Of a stretch of 64,000 bases of DNA, positions 27,783-38,914 are shown one piece after another. Position 1 is the first letter of the stretch; the number at the start of each line of letters is the position of its first letter. The stretch comes from Rheinheimera sp. SA_1. Its GTDB lineage: Bacteria > Pseudomonadota > Gammaproteobacteria > Enterobacterales > Alteromonadaceae. A model generated the notes under the pieces. That model was not told where the DNA came from. It searched no databases and saw nothing but the letters and a program-made list of their open reading frames with translations. Made by a program: the position numbers and the translations under genes. The stretch is from contig NZ_LXWK01000016.1 in NCBI RefSeq assembly GCF_001669775.1, positions 124,001 through 188,000 on the forward strand, read 5' to 3'.

Positions 27783-28913
27783 TTACAGGTCGAAATCGCC
27801 AAAGTCGCCACCGTCGACTTCGTTATCAATCTGGCCAACCAGGTAGGAGCTTATTTCCGACTCCTGTGGCGCCACCTGGACGTTGTCCGACACCAGCCAG
27901 GCGTTGATCCACGGGATTGGGTTTTGCGTGGTGCTGAAAATAGGTTTCATCCCCAGCGTTTGCATGCGGATATTGGTAATATATTCAACGTATTGGCACA
28001 AAATGTCTTTATTCAGACCAATCATCGAACCGTCTTTAAATAAAAATTCGGCCCAGTCTTTTTCCTGCTCAGCGGCTTTACGGAATATAGCGTAAGCTTC
28101 TTGCTCACATTCTTTGGCAATTTCACCCATCACCGGATCGTCTTCGCCGTTGGCCAGAATATTCAGCATATGCTGGGTGCCGGTTAAATGCAGCGCTTCA
28201 TCCCGGGCAATTAGTTTGATGATTTTGGCATTACCTTCCATCAGTTCGCGTTCGGCAAAAGCAAAACTACAGGCAAAACTAACGTAAAACCGGATCGCTT
28301 CCAGCACGTTGACCGACATCAGGCACAGGTACAATTTACGCTTCAGCTCACGCAGCGTAATGGTATGACTGACGCCATTCACTACATGGGTGCCTTCACC
28401 ACATAGGTTGTACAGATTGACGGAATTGATTAAGTCGTCGTAATAGCGGGTAACGTCATCAGCACGCTCAACAATTTTTTCGTTCAGCAGAATATCGTCG
28501 AATACCTTATGCGGTTCATTGCTGATATTGCGCACGATATGGGTGTAGCTGCGACTGTGAATGGTTTCGCTGAACGCCCAGGTTTCAATCCAGGTTTCCA
28601 GTTCCGGTAAGGATACAATCGGCAACAATGCAACGTTCGGTGAACGGCCCTGGACTGAATCGAGCAGGGTTTGGTATTTTAAGTTGCTGATAAAGATATG
28701 CTTTTCGTGCTCAGGCAAACCCTGATAATCAATCCGATCTTTACTAACATCCACTTCCTCTGGTCGCCAGAAAAAGCTCAGTTGTTTTTCGATGAGTTTT
28801 TCAAAAATGACATATTTTTGCTGATCATAACGGGAAACATTGACCGAATTCCCGAAAAACATCGGCTCTTTCATTTGATCGTTATTGGTACGATTAAAAG
28901 TGGTATACGCCAT
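27783..28913 (-). CDS. nrdB: Class Ia ribonucleoside-diphosphate reductase, beta subunit
   Basis: A 376-residue di-iron protein of the NrdB length class. It contains EWIET-type helix [17 protein letters not shown], whose Tyr is the radical-bearing residue, and metal ligands in [17 protein letters not shown] and [13 protein letters not shown]. The C-terminal tail ([12 protein letters not shown]) docks on NrdA. It lies between nrdA and yfaE in one operon. Confidence 0.97.
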   Translation of the reverse strand: MAYTTFNRTNNDQMKEPMFFGNSVNVSRYDQQKYVIFEKLIEKQLSFFWRPEEVDVSKDRIDYQGLPEHEKHIFISNLKYQTLLDSVQGRSPNVALLPIVSLPELETWIETWAFSETIHSRSYTHIVRNISNEPHKVFDDILLNEKIVERADDVTRYYDDLINSVNLYNLCGEGTHVVNGVSHTITLRELKRKLYLCLMSVNVLEAIRFYVSFACSFAFAERELMEGNAKIIKLIARDEALHLTGTQHMLNILANGEDDPVMGEIAKECEQEAYAIFRKAAEQEKDWAEFLFKDGSMIGLNKDILCQYVEYITNIRMQTLGMKPIFSTTQNPIPWINAWLVSDNVQVAPQESEISSYLVGQIDNEVDGGDFGDFDL

Positions 28914-28996
28914 TTGAATGCAATCTCTTTCTAATTATTCAGTTCGAACGGATAACAAAGGTACGGTGCGCCGTTCAAAACAGAGCACCGTCATCA

Positions 28997-31282
28997 TCAG
29001 ATTTTACAAGCACCGCCTTCACAGCCTTCGTCAGCGGCTTCTGGCTTCATATCTTCCTGGATATCAGAAGCACCATCGCGGGTGTTATGGTAATACAGGG
29101 TTTTGACGCCGAGTTTGTAGGCAGTCAGAATGTCTTTTAACAACATTTTCATCGGCACCCGACCGCCTTCAAATTTGGCTGGGTCATAGTTGGTATTGGC
29201 CGAAATGGTCTGATCAACAAACTTCTGCATAATGGCGACCAGCGCAATATAACCGTCGTTATTTGGCATATCCCACAGCAGTTCGTACTGGTCTTTCAGG
29301 CGGTCGTATTCAGGAACGACTTGCTTGAGAATACCGTCTTTACTGGCTTTGACGCTGACATGGCCGCGTGGTGGCTCAATACCATTGGTGGCGTTGGAGA
29401 TTTGCGATGACGTCTCTGACGGCATCAGTGCTGACAACGTTGAGTTACGCAGACCATGCGTCATCACATCTTTACGCAGCGTTTCCCAGTCGTAATGCAG
29501 CGGCTCGTTACAGACTTTGTCCAAATCTTTTTTGTAGCTGTCGATTGGCATCACGCCTTTAGAATAGGTGGTCTCGTTAAATAACGGACAAGCACCAAAT
29601 TCCTGCGCCAGTTTATTCGACGCTTTCATCAGGTAATACTGAATCGCTTCAAAAGTGCGGTGGGTCAGGGCATTGGCGGAACCATCAGAGTACCGCACGC
29701 CATTTTTTGCCAGATAATAAGCGTAGTTAATCACGCCCACACCTAAGGTACGACGGCCCATGGATGCTGAAAACGCGGCAGCAATCGGGTAGTCCTGGTA
29801 ACCAAGCAGACTGTCCAGCGCGCGCACAGCAAGCTCTGCTAATTCTTCCAACTCATCCAGGTTATCAATAGCGCCTAAATTAAAGGCCGATAACGTACAA
29901 AGGGCGATTTCGCCGTTAGGATCGTTCACGTCGTTTAATGGTTTGGTTGGCAGGGCGATTTCCAGGCAGAGGTTACTCTGACGTACTGGCGCCACGGCTG
30001 GATCAAACGGGCTGTGCGTGTTGCAGTGATCAACGTTTTGCAGATAAATCCGGCCGGTGCTGGCACGTTCTTGCATAAATAACGTGAACAATTCCAGCGC
30101 TTTAATCCGTTTTTTGCGGATCGCAGGGTCAGCTTCGTACTGCACATAAAGCTGCTCAAATAAATCCTGATCCTGGAAAAATGCGTCATACAAACCAGGT
30201 ACATCAGAAGGGCTGAATAAAGTGATGAAATCGTCTTTAATCAGTCGGGTATACATCAGACGGTTAAATTGCACACCGTAATCTAAATGGCGGACGCGGT
30301 TCTCTTCGACGCCACGGTTATTCTTCAGCACCAGTAAGGATTCAACTTCCAAATGCCACAGTGGATAGAACAAGGTTGCCGCACCACCACGGACGCCGCC
30401 TTGCGAGCAGCTTTTTACCGCAGTCTGGAAGTGTTTGTAAAACGGGATACAACCAGTGTGGAACGCTTCGCCATTGCGGATTGGGCTACCAAGCGCACGA
30501 ATACGACCAGCGTTAATACCAATACCTGCACGTTGTGACACGTATTTCACGATGGCGCTGGAGGTGGCGTTGATCGAATCTAAGCTGTCACCACATTCAA
30601 TGAGTACACAAGAGCTGAACTGACGGGTTGGGGTGCGCACGCCTGACATAATAGGCGTTGGCAGAGAAATCTTGAATAACGACACTGCGTCGTAGAAACG
30701 GCGTAAATAGGTTAAGCGGGTGGTTTTTGGGTAGTTGGCGAATAAACAAGCGGCTACCAGAATATATAGGAACTGCGCGCTTTCGTATATCTCACCGCTC
30801 ACCCGGTTCTGCACCAGGTACTTGCCCTCAAGCTGTTTCACTGCGGCATAGCTGAAATTCATATCGCGGTTGTGGTCGATAAAACTGTCGATTTCGTTCA
30901 GTTCATCAACACTGTAGTCGGCCAGAATATGGGCGTCATAACGATGGTCTTCGACCATTTTTACCACATGAGCATATAACTTTGGTGGCTCGAACTGGCC
31001 ATAGGCTTTTTTGCGTAAATGGAATACGGCAAGACGTGCTGCCATATATTGGTAATCAGGGGTTTCTTTGGAAATTAAGTCAGCAGCTGCTTTGATAATG
31101 GTTTCATGAATATCTTCGGTTTTAATGCCGTCATAAAACTGGATATGTGAGCGCAGTTCAACCTGAGAAACTGAGACGTTTTGTAAACCTTCGGCGGCCC
31201 AGGTAATGACGCGGTGGATTTTATCCAGGTCAAGAGGTTCACGTTCGCCGTCACGTTTGGTCACAAAGAGTGGTTGATTCAT
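28997..31282 (-). CDS. nrdA: Class Ia ribonucleoside-diphosphate reductase, alpha subunit
   Basis: The start is ATG 31282, giving MNQPLFVTKRDG and 761 residues, the same length and N-terminus as E. coli NrdA. The seven extra codons upstream would need a TTG. It has an N-terminal ATP-cone (VTKRDGEREPLDLDKIHR), the redox Cys in SSCVLIECGDS, the active-site loop NLCLEIALP, partner Cys in CTLSAFNLGAI, the radical-transfer tyrosines in TLYYHNTRDG and the C-terminal redox pair in EGCEGGACKI. It reduces NDPs to dNDPs with NrdB. Confidence 0.97.
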   Translation of the reverse strand: MNQPLFVTKRDGEREPLDLDKIHRVITWAAEGLQNVSVSQVELRSHIQFYDGIKTEDIHETIIKAAADLISKETPDYQYMAARLAVFHLRKKAYGQFEPPKLYAHVVKMVEDHRYDAHILADYSVDELNEIDSFIDHNRDMNFSYAAVKQLEGKYLVQNRVSGEIYESAQFLYILVAACLFANYPKTTRLTYLRRFYDAVSLFKISLPTPIMSGVRTPTRQFSSCVLIECGDSLDSINATSSAIVKYVSQRAGIGINAGRIRALGSPIRNGEAFHTGCIPFYKHFQTAVKSCSQGGVRGGAATLFYPLWHLEVESLLVLKNNRGVEENRVRHLDYGVQFNRLMYTRLIKDDFITLFSPSDVPGLYDAFFQDQDLFEQLYVQYEADPAIRKKRIKALELFTLFMQERASTGRIYLQNVDHCNTHSPFDPAVAPVRQSNLCLEIALPTKPLNDVNDPNGEIALCTLSAFNLGAIDNLDELEELAELAVRALDSLLGYQDYPIAAAFSASMGRRTLGVGVINYAYYLAKNGVRYSDGSANALTHRTFEAIQYYLMKASNKLAQEFGACPLFNETTYSKGVMPIDSYKKDLDKVCNEPLHYDWETLRKDVMTHGLRNSTLSALMPSETSSQISNATNGIEPPRGHVSVKASKDGILKQVVPEYDRLKDQYELLWDMPNNDGYIALVAIMQKFVDQTISANTNYDPAKFEGGRVPMKMLLKDILTAYKLGVKTLYYHNTRDGASDIQEDMKPEAADEGCEGGACKI

Positions 31283-31857
31283 TGCTGAAGGATTCCGTTT
31301 CAATTGTTGTTATTTATGATTTTCGCTGCGTGGCCAAAATCTAATTTTTTGTTGTGTAACTGGCTATAGAACCGGTTGTTTATTTTATCGTTTTGCTACC
31401 CGTCATCACCGGCCATCCCGGTGCTTCAAACCAGGCTGCGGCGCCCGTTATTATTGATATTGTTCACATTCTGAACAATATGTGTGGGCTGCACTAGATA
31501 TGGGGTTTTTCGTTAAACGAATCACAAGATAGAGTGGATCAGTGGCAATTGCAACCCCCGAAAAAGTGCAAAAAAAAGCCATTATTGCGCTATGTTAGTG
31601 ACCGCTCACTTGAGAGCCGCGTAACTGAAAACAACCCGTCAGAAGCAAGCTTTTTTATCCAAAAGATCGAAATAAATCTAAGCGGTTATTTTTTAAGAAG
31701 GACGGTTAAAAAGCGAACAGCAGGTGTCAAAGCAAATCTTAAATTGAGCTACTGCGGCTTGTTATCACTTTGAAAAAATGCGTGGATTTACCGGGAATTT
31801 CTTGTAAGGACTAAGCCTGATTTGTTTAAATCAGGCTCGGCTTTAGTTGAAAAATAG
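31283..31857. other. 575-bp intergenic region upstream of nrdA
   Basis: No convincing gene. The nrdA promoter region should be here. GCACTAGATATGGGGT at 31491-31506 is a weak match to the NrdR box, and an inverted repeat TTGTTC...GAACAA lies at 31460-31478. AGTGACCGCTCACT at 31597-31610 is a TetR-type palindrome with no regulator gene beside it. A 79-codon open frame at 31534-31773 lacks a ribosome binding site and coding character. The end of the region contains the terminator of the MupP-like gene. Confidence 0.5.
31814..31837 (-). terminator. Hairpin downstream of the MupP-like phosphatase gene
   Basis: A perfect 10-bp stem AGCCTGATTT/AAATCAGGCT with loop GTTT lies 20 bp after the stop. 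The T-tract on the minus strand is weak, so termination efficiency is uncertain. Confidence 0.5.
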
Positions 31858-32535
31858 TTACTTAGAAACGGTGCCGCAAACAGCAATTAATTGCATCAAA
31901 GACTGTATATGCAAATCGGCCTGCCATAGTTCGGTCTGGTCGGTGTTTGCGATATAACCAAATTCAGCCAGCACTGTTGTCATACCGGCTCTATTACCTG
32001 CTGCGATATCACGCTCGGCGTCTCCCACATACCAACATTGTGCCGCCGGAACTTTCAGCTGATAACTGGCAACCAACAACGGGGTGGGATCAGGTTTGCG
32101 CTGTGCCAGACTGTCGCCACCTAATAAAATGGCGCACTGACTTAACGCTGGTAATTGTTTGAGCATACTGGCGGCTAAACGATAGGGCTTGTTGGTGACA
32201 ATGCCCCAGGGAATTTGGTGCTGATTCAGATGAGCTATCAGTTCAGCACCGCCTGGAAAGTGCTGGCTGTGGTCACAGACATGCAAAGCGTAATAATTCA
32301 GTAACTGTTGGCGCAAACGGCCAAAATCGTAGTTGGCTAACAACGGCCCAAAACCGAGTTCCAGCAAACCTTTAGCGCCATGTGATGCCATCGGCCGGTA
32401 TTGCTCAGCGCTACAAAGGGGTAAACCGTGGCTTTGCAGCACATGATTCAGCGCCGCGCCTAAATCGTCGGCGGTATCGACTAGCGTTCCGTCCAGGTCA
32501 AATAAAACAGCCTTTGGCATAGCAGCGGCTTTCAT
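31858..32535 (-). CDS. mupP: HAD-family phosphatase, probably N-acetylmuramic acid 6-phosphate phosphatase (MupP)
   Basis: A 225-residue HAD hydrolase: motif I LFDLDGTLVDT, motif II VTNKP, the motif III Lys in KPDPTP, and motif IV YVGDAERDI. Databases usually call such proteins phosphoglycolate phosphatase. Position and sequence favour MupP of Pseudomonas (recalled as PA3172, next to ubiG, with gyrA and serC nearby), which dephosphorylates MurNAc-6-P in peptidoglycan recycling. It lacks the insertion found in the E. coli Gph cap domain. The frame is open to 32574 (a TTG overlapping ubiG). I chose ATG 32535; ATG 32520 (MPKAVLFDLDGT) is equally possible. Confidence 0.8.
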   Translation of the reverse strand: MKAAAMPKAVLFDLDGTLVDTADDLGAALNHVLQSHGLPLCSAEQYRPMASHGAKGLLELGFGPLLANYDFGRLRQQLLNYYALHVCDHSQHFPGGAELIAHLNQHQIPWGIVTNKPYRLAASMLKQLPALSQCAILLGGDSLAQRKPDPTPLLVASYQLKVPAAQCWYVGDAERDIAAGNRAGMTTVLAEFGYIANTDQTELWQADLHIQSLMQLIAVCGTVSK

Positions 32536-32570
32536 CGAAGATAAGTGAATGGATTTCAAAGCACTGGAAT

Positions 32571-33296
32571 TCAAAGCATTGGCTTCCTTGCAACCACCAG
32601 ATAATTCACATCAAGCCCAGGCCCGGTGCGAAAACTCTGCTGAATTGGGTTGTAATGCAGGCCGGTAGCGTCCACCAGTTCTAAACCAGCTTCATCAATC
32701 CAGCGCATTAATATAGAAGGGCGGATAAACTTATTAAAATCGTGGGTGCCTTTAGGCACTAAACGCAGCACCTGCTCGGCGCCGACAATTGCCATCAAAT
32801 AAGACTTCCAGTTTTTATTCAGCGTCGAAAACACCAATGTCGCGCCAGGTTTGGCTAAATCGGCACAAGCTTTCACGACTGATAAAGGTTCTGGTACATG
32901 TTCCAGCATTTCCATGCAGGTCACCAAATCAAACTGGTTTGGATGATTTGCTGCAAAAAGCTCGGCGGTGCTTTGCTGATAATCGAGTTTCACGCCACTT
33001 TCCAGAGCATGCAGCCGCGCGACTGTTAAAGCTTCATCGGCCATATCAATACCGGTAACAATTGCGCCGGCTCGCGCCATTGATTCAGCCAGAATGCCAC
33101 CGCCACAACCGACATCCACCGCCGTTTTTCCAAACAGGCCTTGCAGCTGATCACTGATATAAATCAATCGGGTTGGGTTTAATTGATGCAGCGGCTTAAA
33201 TTCACCGGCAGGATCCCACCAGCGCGAAGCGATTTCGTTAAATTTAGCGATTTCGGATTGATCGACATTCTGTTGATCGAAATTGTGCTCTGACAT
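32571..33296 (-). CDS. ubiG: Ubiquinone biosynthesis O-methyltransferase UbiG
   Basis: A SAM-dependent methyltransferase for both O-methylations of ubiquinone synthesis. It has [19 protein letters not shown] at the N-terminus, motif [29 protein letters not shown], and the C-terminal GLHYNPI...[10 protein letters not shown]. Start ATG 33296 gives [13 protein letters not shown], which aligns with E. coli UbiG. The open frame extends 20 codons further without a ribosome binding site. The gene is divergent from gyrA and overlaps the maximal frame of the MupP-like gene. Confidence 0.94.
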   Translation of the reverse strand: MSEHNFDQQNVDQSEIAKFNEIASRWWDPAGEFKPLHQLNPTRLIYISDQLQGLFGKTAVDVGCGGGILAESMARAGAIVTGIDMADEALTVARLHALESGVKLDYQQSTAELFAANHPNQFDLVTCMEMLEHVPEPLSVVKACADLAKPGATLVFSTLNKNWKSYLMAIVGAEQVLRLVPKGTHDFNKFIRPSILMRWIDEAGLELVDATGLHYNPIQQSFRTGPGLDVNYLVVARKPML

Positions 33297-33445
33297 GCCT
33301 GCACTCATCTGTAGTTTAATTGTAGACTTCATCGGAAGTTTCATTTTTCGCGTCATTATAAGGAGTTAGTTCGAACACGCAATCAGCGAACTACCACCTA
33401 ACCGTAACTGAATCTTGCCTTAGGCATGGCAAGGCGGCACTATTG

Positions 33446-33454
33446 TGTTAGAAT
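33446..33454 (+). promoter_or_regulatory. Extended -10 element of the likely gyrA promoter
   Basis: TGTTAGAAT fits the extended -10 consensus (TG-n-TAnAAT) about 75 bp before the gyrA start. No good -35 at standard spacing was found, consistent with an extended -10 promoter. Confidence 0.4.
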
Positions 33455-33529
33455 CCCCGGTTCTCGCCGCGCGGATATTAGAACTAAACGCGAGTCATCT
33501 GTCTGATTTTAAGGGAAAAAAGCTTTATT

Positions 33530-36157
33530 ATGACAAATCTGGCCAAAGAAATCGTTCCCATTAATATTGAAGAAGAATTAAAAAATTCTTATCTCGATTA
33601 CGCAATGAGCGTAATAGTTGGCCGGGCCTTACCCGATGTTCGGGACGGTTTAAAGCCAGTACACCGCCGTGTTCTGTTCGCCATGAAAGAACTTGGCAAC
33701 GAATGGAACCGCGCTTATAAGAAGTCGGCCCGTGTGGTCGGTGACGTGATCGGTAAATATCACCCACATGGTGATACTGCGGTATACGACACGATCGTCC
33801 GGATGGCTCAACCGTTTTCACTGCGTTATATGCTGGTTGATGGCCAAGGGAACTTCGGTTCTGTTGACGGCGACTCTGCAGCGGCAATGCGTTATACCGA
33901 AGTTCGGATGGCGAAAATCACCACTGAATTGCTGGCTGATTTAGACAAAGAAACCGTCGATTTTGTACCGAACTATGACGGTACTGAAATGATCCCGGCC
34001 GTGCTGCCGACCAAAATTCCTAACTTGTTGATCAACGGCTCCAGCGGTATCGCTGTGGGTATGGCGACCAACATTCCACCGCACAATATCAATGAAGTGA
34101 TTAATGCCTGTTTGGCCATTATTGCCAATCCGGACATTACCATTCCAGAATTGATGGAATATATTCCGGGCCCGGATTTCCCGACAGCCGCCATTATCAA
34201 TGGTCGCCGTGGTATTGAAGAAGCGTACCGCACCGGTCGCGGCAAAGTGTATATCCGCGCCAAAACCCATATCGAAACTGACGAAAAAACCGGCCGCGAG
34301 ACCATTGTTGTTGACGAAATTCCATATCAGGTGAACAAAGCCCGTCTGATTGAGAAAATCGCCGATCTGGTGAAAGAAAAACGCATTGAAGGTATTTCTG
34401 CGCTGCGTGACGAGTCTGATAAAGACGGCATGCGGATCGTCATCGAATTAAAACGCGGTGAATCTTCAGACGTCATGCTGAACCATTTATACACCCAGAC
34501 GCAAATGCAGACGGTTTTCGGTATCAACATGGTGGCGTTGGACCAAGGTCAACCAAAACTGCTGGGTTTAAAAGAAATCCTTGAATGTTTTGTGTTGCAC
34601 CGTCGTGAAGTGGTGACACGCCGTACCGTATACGATCTGAAAAAAGCCCGTGACCGCGCGCACATTTTAGAAGGTTTAGCCATTGCGCTGACCAATATCG
34701 ACGAAATTATCGAACTGATTAAAACGTCACAAAGTCCGGCGGACGCCAAAGCAGGTTTAGTCGCCCGCGGCTGGTTGCTTGGTAACGTCAAAGAAATGCT
34801 GGAACGTGCCGGCGAAAGCGCAGCCCGTCCGGAATGGCTGGAAGAGCACTTCGGTATTCGCGATGGTTATTATTACCTGACCGAACAACAGGCACAGGCG
34901 ATCCTGGATTTACGTCTGCATAAACTGACCGGTCTGGAACACGAAAAAATCCTCGGTGAATACAAAGAGCTGCTGGAATTAATCGCCGAATTGCTGCACA
35001 TCCTGGAAAGCCCGGAACGTCTGATGGAAGTGATCTGTGAAGAGCTGGAAGCGGCGAAAGCCACTTACGGCGATGCCCGTCGCACTGAAATTCAGGACAA
35101 CGCGCTGGATATCAACATGGAAGACTTAATTGCAGAAGAGGACGTAGTCGTCACTTTATCGCATTTAGGTTATGCCAAGTACCAGGCGCTGTCGGATTAT
35201 GAAGCGCAGCGTCGTGGTGGTCGCGGTAAAGCCGCCACTACGGTGAAAGATGAAGACTTTGTTGACCAGTTATTGGTTGCCAGTACTCACGACACGATTT
35301 TGTGTTTCTCTGATCGCGGCCGTCTGTACTGGATGAAAGTGTATCAACTGCCACTGGCTTCCCGTCAGGCGCGTGGTAAGCCAATCGTCAACTTGTTACC
35401 GCTGGAAGATGGTGAACGTATTACCGCTATTCTGCCGGTGCGCGAGTACGAAGAAGGCAAATACGTGTTTATGGCAACAGCCTTTGGTACCGTGAAGAAA
35501 ACTGCCTTGACTGAATATTCTCGTCCACGTAGTAACGGTATTATCGCCGTGAACCTGAACGAAGGTGACCAACTGATTGGTGTTGATATTACTGACGGCA
35601 ACAGCCAGATCATGTTGTTCTCGGATGACGGTAAAGTTGTCCGTTTCCATGAAGAACAAGTGCGTGGCATGGGCCGGACTGCAACGGGCGTCCGTGGTAT
35701 CAAACTGCGCGAAAATGGCTCAGTTGTGTCTCTGATCGTACCTAAGTCTGATGGCGCTATCTTAACTGTGACCGAAAACGGCTACGGCAAACGTACTTCA
35801 CTGGCGGAATACCCAGAGAAGAGCCGTGCGACCCAAGGTGTGGTATCAATTAAAGTTTCTGAGCGTAACGGCTTAGTGGTTGGTGCGGTCCAGGTGAATG
35901 CGCTGGATGAAATCATGTTGATTTCAAACAAAGGCACGCTGGTCCGAACCCGGGTGAAAGAAGTATCGCAAGTTGGTCGTAACACTGCCGGCGTGATCTT
36001 AATCCGTACCCAGGAAGGCGAAAAAGTCGTTGGCGTACAGCGGATTGATGAAATTCAGGATCAGGAAGAGCTAGCTGCAGCAGAAGCTGAAGTGGCGCAA
36101 CTGGATCAACAAAACGTCGTAGACGTCGAAGTTGAACCGGATGATTCAGAAGAATAA
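33530..36157 (+). CDS. gyrA: DNA gyrase subunit A
   Basis: An 875-residue type IIA topoisomerase subunit. It has an N-terminal breakage-reunion domain ([35 protein letters not shown] is split here as family-typical N-terminus), active-site Tyr in [10 protein letters not shown], the GyrA box QRRGGRG, a C-terminal beta-pinwheel and an acidic tail (VEPDDSEE). The quinolone-determining region reads [10 protein letters not shown]: Thr at the position of E. coli Ser83 with Asp87 kept. A GGGAAA ribosome-binding sequence lies upstream of the ATG. It is divergent from ubiG, a conserved arrangement in gammaproteobacteria. Confidence 0.98.
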   Translation: MTNLAKEIVPINIEEELKNSYLDYAMSVIVGRALPDVRDGLKPVHRRVLFAMKELGNEWNRAYKKSARVVGDVIGKYHPHGDTAVYDTIVRMAQPFSLRYMLVDGQGNFGSVDGDSAAAMRYTEVRMAKITTELLADLDKETVDFVPNYDGTEMIPAVLPTKIPNLLINGSSGIAVGMATNIPPHNINEVINACLAIIANPDITIPELMEYIPGPDFPTAAIINGRRGIEEAYRTGRGKVYIRAKTHIETDEKTGRETIVVDEIPYQVNKARLIEKIADLVKEKRIEGISALRDESDKDGMRIVIELKRGESSDVMLNHLYTQTQMQTVFGINMVALDQGQPKLLGLKEILECFVLHRREVVTRRTVYDLKKARDRAHILEGLAIALTNIDEIIELIKTSQSPADAKAGLVARGWLLGNVKEMLERAGESAARPEWLEEHFGIRDGYYYLTEQQAQAILDLRLHKLTGLEHEKILGEYKELLELIAELLHILESPERLMEVICEELEAAKATYGDARRTEIQDNALDINMEDLIAEEDVVVTLSHLGYAKYQALSDYEAQRRGGRGKAATTVKDEDFVDQLLVASTHDTILCFSDRGRLYWMKVYQLPLASRQARGKPIVNLLPLEDGERITAILPVREYEEGKYVFMATAFGTVKKTALTEYSRPRSNGIIAVNLNEGDQLIGVDITDGNSQIMLFSDDGKVVRFHEEQVRGMGRTATGVRGIKLRENGSVVSLIVPKSDGAILTVTENGYGKRTSLAEYPEKSRATQGVVSIKVSERNGLVVGAVQVNALDEIMLISNKGTLVRTRVKEVSQVGRNTAGVILIRTQEGEKVVGVQRIDEIQDQEELAAAEAEVAQLDQQNVVDVEVEPDDSEE

Positions 36158-36171
36158 TCGACCGAATTAAG

Positions 36172-36197
36172 TGGGCGCTGCGGCGCCCATTTTTTTG
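36172..36197 (+). terminator. gyrA terminator
   Basis: Stem TGGGCGC/GCGCCCA with a TGCG loop and a run of eight Ts, fifteen bases after the gyrA stop. Confidence 0.92.
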
Positions 36198-36434
36198 CCT
36201 GTTATTTATGGCCGGAACGGCTATCAGTGACGTAATTCAACGTTTTAGCCACTTTCGCAGCCATTTTTCACTTTCTGCGATGGTCGATTTACGGTAGAGT
36301 GTTTATTCAAACTTACTAAAGCCATCCAGATGGCGATAGTCTGTCGCTACAATAACTAAAACGAATCCGCGACAGTGCCAGGTCCACGCCAGGCCTTTTC
36401 TATTTTTCGATTCCAACAAAACAATGAGGACATC

Positions 36435-37514
36435 ATGACAACTTATAATTTTTGCGCTGGCCCGGCGATGTTGCCGACCGAAGTAATGTTGCAGGCGCAG
36501 GAAGAACTGATTAACTGGCATGGTCGTGGTTGCTCCATTATGGAGATGAGCCATCGTGGCAAAGATTTTATGGCGGTTGCTGCTAAGGCTGAACAAGACT
36601 TACGCGATTTGATGCAGGTACCAAGTAATTACAAAGTGCTATTTATGCATGGCGGCGGGCGCGGGCAGTTCTCGGCGGTGCCGCTGAATTTAATGCAGCC
36701 TGGCAAAAAAGCTGATTACATTGTTTCAGGCGCCTGGTCGAAGGCTGCTGCTGAAGAAGCACTGAAATTTGGCGCGATCAATACCCAACAAATTCAATTA
36801 AAAGCTGACGGTATCCGCAGCTTGACGGCAGAAAAAGATTGGCAACTCGATCCTCAGGCCAGCTTCGTGCATTTTTGCCCGAATGAAACTGTTGATGGTC
36901 TGGAATTTACCGGCGTGCCTGATACGCAAGTGCCGCTGGTCGCCGATTTATCTTCAACGATTTTATCAAGGCCACTGGATGTCAGCCGTTATGGGGTGAT
37001 TTACGCCGGTGCGCAGAAAAATATCGGCCCTTCAGGCTTAACGCTGGTGATTGTGCGCGAAGATTTGTTACCTAAAGCCGGTGCCAACATTCCAGCCATT
37101 CTTGATTACCGCTTAGCCGCTGAAAATGATTCAATGTTCAATACACCACCAACTTATGCCTGGTATCTGGCAGGGCTGGTGTTTGAATGGTTAAAACGCC
37201 AGGGCGGTGTCGCCGCCATGGGGCAGATTAACCAGCGTAAAGCCGACACTTTATACAACTACCTTGATCAGTCCGATTTTTATCGTAACGATGTCGCACC
37301 TGCGAATCGTTCTTGGATGAACGTGCCATTTTTCCTGGCTGATGATCGTTTAAATGATCTGTTTATTGCGGAGTCTGAAGCCGCCGGTTTACTGGCACTC
37401 AAAGGCCACCGGATGGTCGGTGGTATGCGCGCCAGCCTCTATAATGCAATGCCATTAGCAGGGGTACAAACGCTGGTGACCTTTATGCAAGAATTTGAGC
37501 GGGTGCATGGCTGA
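36435..37514 (+). CDS. serC: Phosphoserine/phosphohydroxythreonine aminotransferase
   Basis: A 359-residue PLP enzyme for serine and pyridoxine synthesis. It starts [15 protein letters not shown], has the [15 protein letters not shown] phosphate-binding segment, the PLP Lys in [12 protein letters not shown] and the C-terminal [14 protein letters not shown]. The start ATG 36435 has a GAGGA ribosome binding site; the longer frame from 36375 has none. Its stop TGA shares one base with the aroA start, a tight coupling known in many gammaproteobacteria (serC-aroA). Confidence 0.97.
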   Translation: MTTYNFCAGPAMLPTEVMLQAQEELINWHGRGCSIMEMSHRGKDFMAVAAKAEQDLRDLMQVPSNYKVLFMHGGGRGQFSAVPLNLMQPGKKADYIVSGAWSKAAAEEALKFGAINTQQIQLKADGIRSLTAEKDWQLDPQASFVHFCPNETVDGLEFTGVPDTQVPLVADLSSTILSRPLDVSRYGVIYAGAQKNIGPSGLTLVIVREDLLPKAGANIPAILDYRLAAENDSMFNTPPTYAWYLAGLVFEWLKRQGGVAAMGQINQRKADTLYNYLDQSDFYRNDVAPANRSWMNVPFFLADDRLNDLFIAESEAAGLLALKGHRMVGGMRASLYNAMPLAGVQTLVTFMQEFERVHG

Positions 37515-38803
37515 TGAAAACTCTGACCTTAGCTCATGTAAAAAAAGTCGAAGGCACTGTGCATTTGCCGGGCTCGAAAAGTATTTCCAACCGGGTGCTG
37601 TTATTGGCGGCGCTTGCCAAAGGCGAAACCCGCATCACCAATTTGCTGCACAGTGAAGATGTCGAGCATATGCTAAATGCCCTGAGCAAATTAGGCGTCA
37701 GTTATAAGCTGTCAGCTGCTAATACCGAATGTGTAGTGCAGGGATTAGGTGGGCTTTTTGCGGTCAATGAACCGCTGGAGCTATATCTAGGCAACGCCGG
37801 CACCGCCATGCGGCCGTTAACCGCTGCGCTGGCTGCTTCGAACGTCGATGTTACGCTGACGGGCGAACCGCGGATGTACGAGCGTCCTATCGGCCATTTG
37901 GTCGATGCTTTAGCACAGTGGCACTGTGATATTGAATACCTTGGTACTAAAGATTATCCACCGCTACATATTCGCGGTAAAGCGCTGACGGCTGGCGCGG
38001 TAAAAATTGATGGTAGTGTGTCCAGTCAGTTTTTAACTGCGGTATTAATGGTTGCGCCGTTGCTGAGCGGCGATTCGGTGATTGAAATTGAAGGTGATTT
38101 GGTTTCTAAACCTTACATTGATATTACGTTGGCATTGATGGCGCGTTTTGGTGTCACAGTACAAAACGAAAACTATCAGCGGTTTGTGGTGAAAGGTTCA
38201 CAGCAATATCAGGCGCCTGGAGATTTTCTGGTGGAAGGTGATGCCTCGTCAGCCAGCTATTTCCTGGCAGCCGCGGCCATTGCCGGTGGCACGATTAAAG
38301 TAACGGGCATTGGCAAAAACGCAGTGCAGGGTGATATTCATTTTGCCGATGCGTTAGAAGCGATGGGCGCCAAAGTAGACTGGGGTTTTGATTATATTTC
38401 GGTTACGCGAGACCAGTTGAATGGTATTTCGCGTGATTACAACGCCATTCCGGATGCTGCGATGACCATTGCGACTGCTGCATTGTTCGCCAAAGGGCCG
38501 ACGCTGATCAGTAACGTCTACAACTGGCGGGTGAAAGAAACTGACCGGCTTGCTGCTATGGCAACTGAACTGCGTAAAGTCGGTGCTGTGGTGGAAGAAG
38601 GTCATGATTACATCCGGATAGAACCGCCAGCGCAGCTTCAACACGCCAGTATTGCCACCTACAATGACCATCGGATGGCGATGTGCTTCTCGATGCTGGC
38701 GTTTGCAGAGTGCGGTGTGACCATTGAAGATCCGGATTGCACCCGTAAAACATTTCCTCAATATTTTGATGTATTTGCATCATTGGCGGTAAAAAACGCG
38801 TAA
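37514..38803 (+). CDS. aroA: 3-phosphoshikimate 1-carboxyvinyltransferase (EPSP synthase)
   Basis: A 429-residue shikimate-pathway enzyme. It has the N-terminal [16 protein letters not shown], the phosphoenolpyruvate-binding [15 protein letters not shown] (Gly and Ala of a class I, glyphosate-sensitive type), EPRMYERPI, and C-terminal [13 protein letters not shown] and YNDHRMAM. The start overlaps the serC stop by one base. A hairpin overlapping the stop codon probably ends the serC-aroA transcript. Confidence 0.97.
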   Translation: MKTLTLAHVKKVEGTVHLPGSKSISNRVLLLAALAKGETRITNLLHSEDVEHMLNALSKLGVSYKLSAANTECVVQGLGGLFAVNEPLELYLGNAGTAMRPLTAALAASNVDVTLTGEPRMYERPIGHLVDALAQWHCDIEYLGTKDYPPLHIRGKALTAGAVKIDGSVSSQFLTAVLMVAPLLSGDSVIEIEGDLVSKPYIDITLALMARFGVTVQNENYQRFVVKGSQQYQAPGDFLVEGDASSASYFLAAAAIAGGTIKVTGIGKNAVQGDIHFADALEAMGAKVDWGFDYISVTRDQLNGISRDYNAIPDAAMTIATAALFAKGPTLISNVYNWRVKETDRLAAMATELRKVGAVVEEGHDYIRIEPPAQLQHASIATYNDHRMAMCFSMLAFAECGVTIEDPDCTRKTFPQYFDVFASLAVKNA

Positions 38804-38823
38804 CCCTTTGGGTTGCGCTTTTC
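38798..38823 (+). terminator. Likely serC-aroA terminator
   Basis: GCGTAACCC-TTT-GGGTTGCGC forms a nine-pair stem with one T-G wobble, followed by TTTTC. It overlaps the aroA stop codon. Confidence 0.5.
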
Positions 38824-38870
38824 GTTATTGATTTTCCAGCAGAAACCGCGCTTTTTGTCACAATTGTCTG

Positions 38871-38876
38871 TATAAT
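38871..38876 (+). promoter_or_regulatory. -10 element of the likely cmk-rpsA promoter
   Basis: A consensus TATAAT lies 38 bp before the cmk start. No -35 at normal spacing is obvious (TTGTCA at 38855-38860 is only ten bases away). Confidence 0.4.
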
Positions 38877-38914
38877 GCCGCCACTTTAATGGTTGTAGCA
38901 TTCTTGGAGGCATA

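Noticed and set aside
31491-31506. NrdR-box candidate GCACTAGATATGGGGT
   Set aside because: About four mismatches to the consensus and no properly spaced second box; mentioned only in the intergenic entry.
31534-31773. 79-codon open frame upstream of nrdA
   Set aside because: No ribosome binding site, no coding-like composition, and a stop-rich neighbourhood; treated as intergenic.
33738-33812. Possible quinolone-resistance change (Thr at the Ser83 position of GyrA)
   Set aside because: Thr at this site is the normal state in other gammaproteobacteria such as Pseudomonas aeruginosa, and Asp87 is retained.
33941-34305. Two overlapping open frames of about 110 codons on the minus strand
   Set aside because: They are antisense shadows of gyrA in a GC-balanced, strongly coding region.
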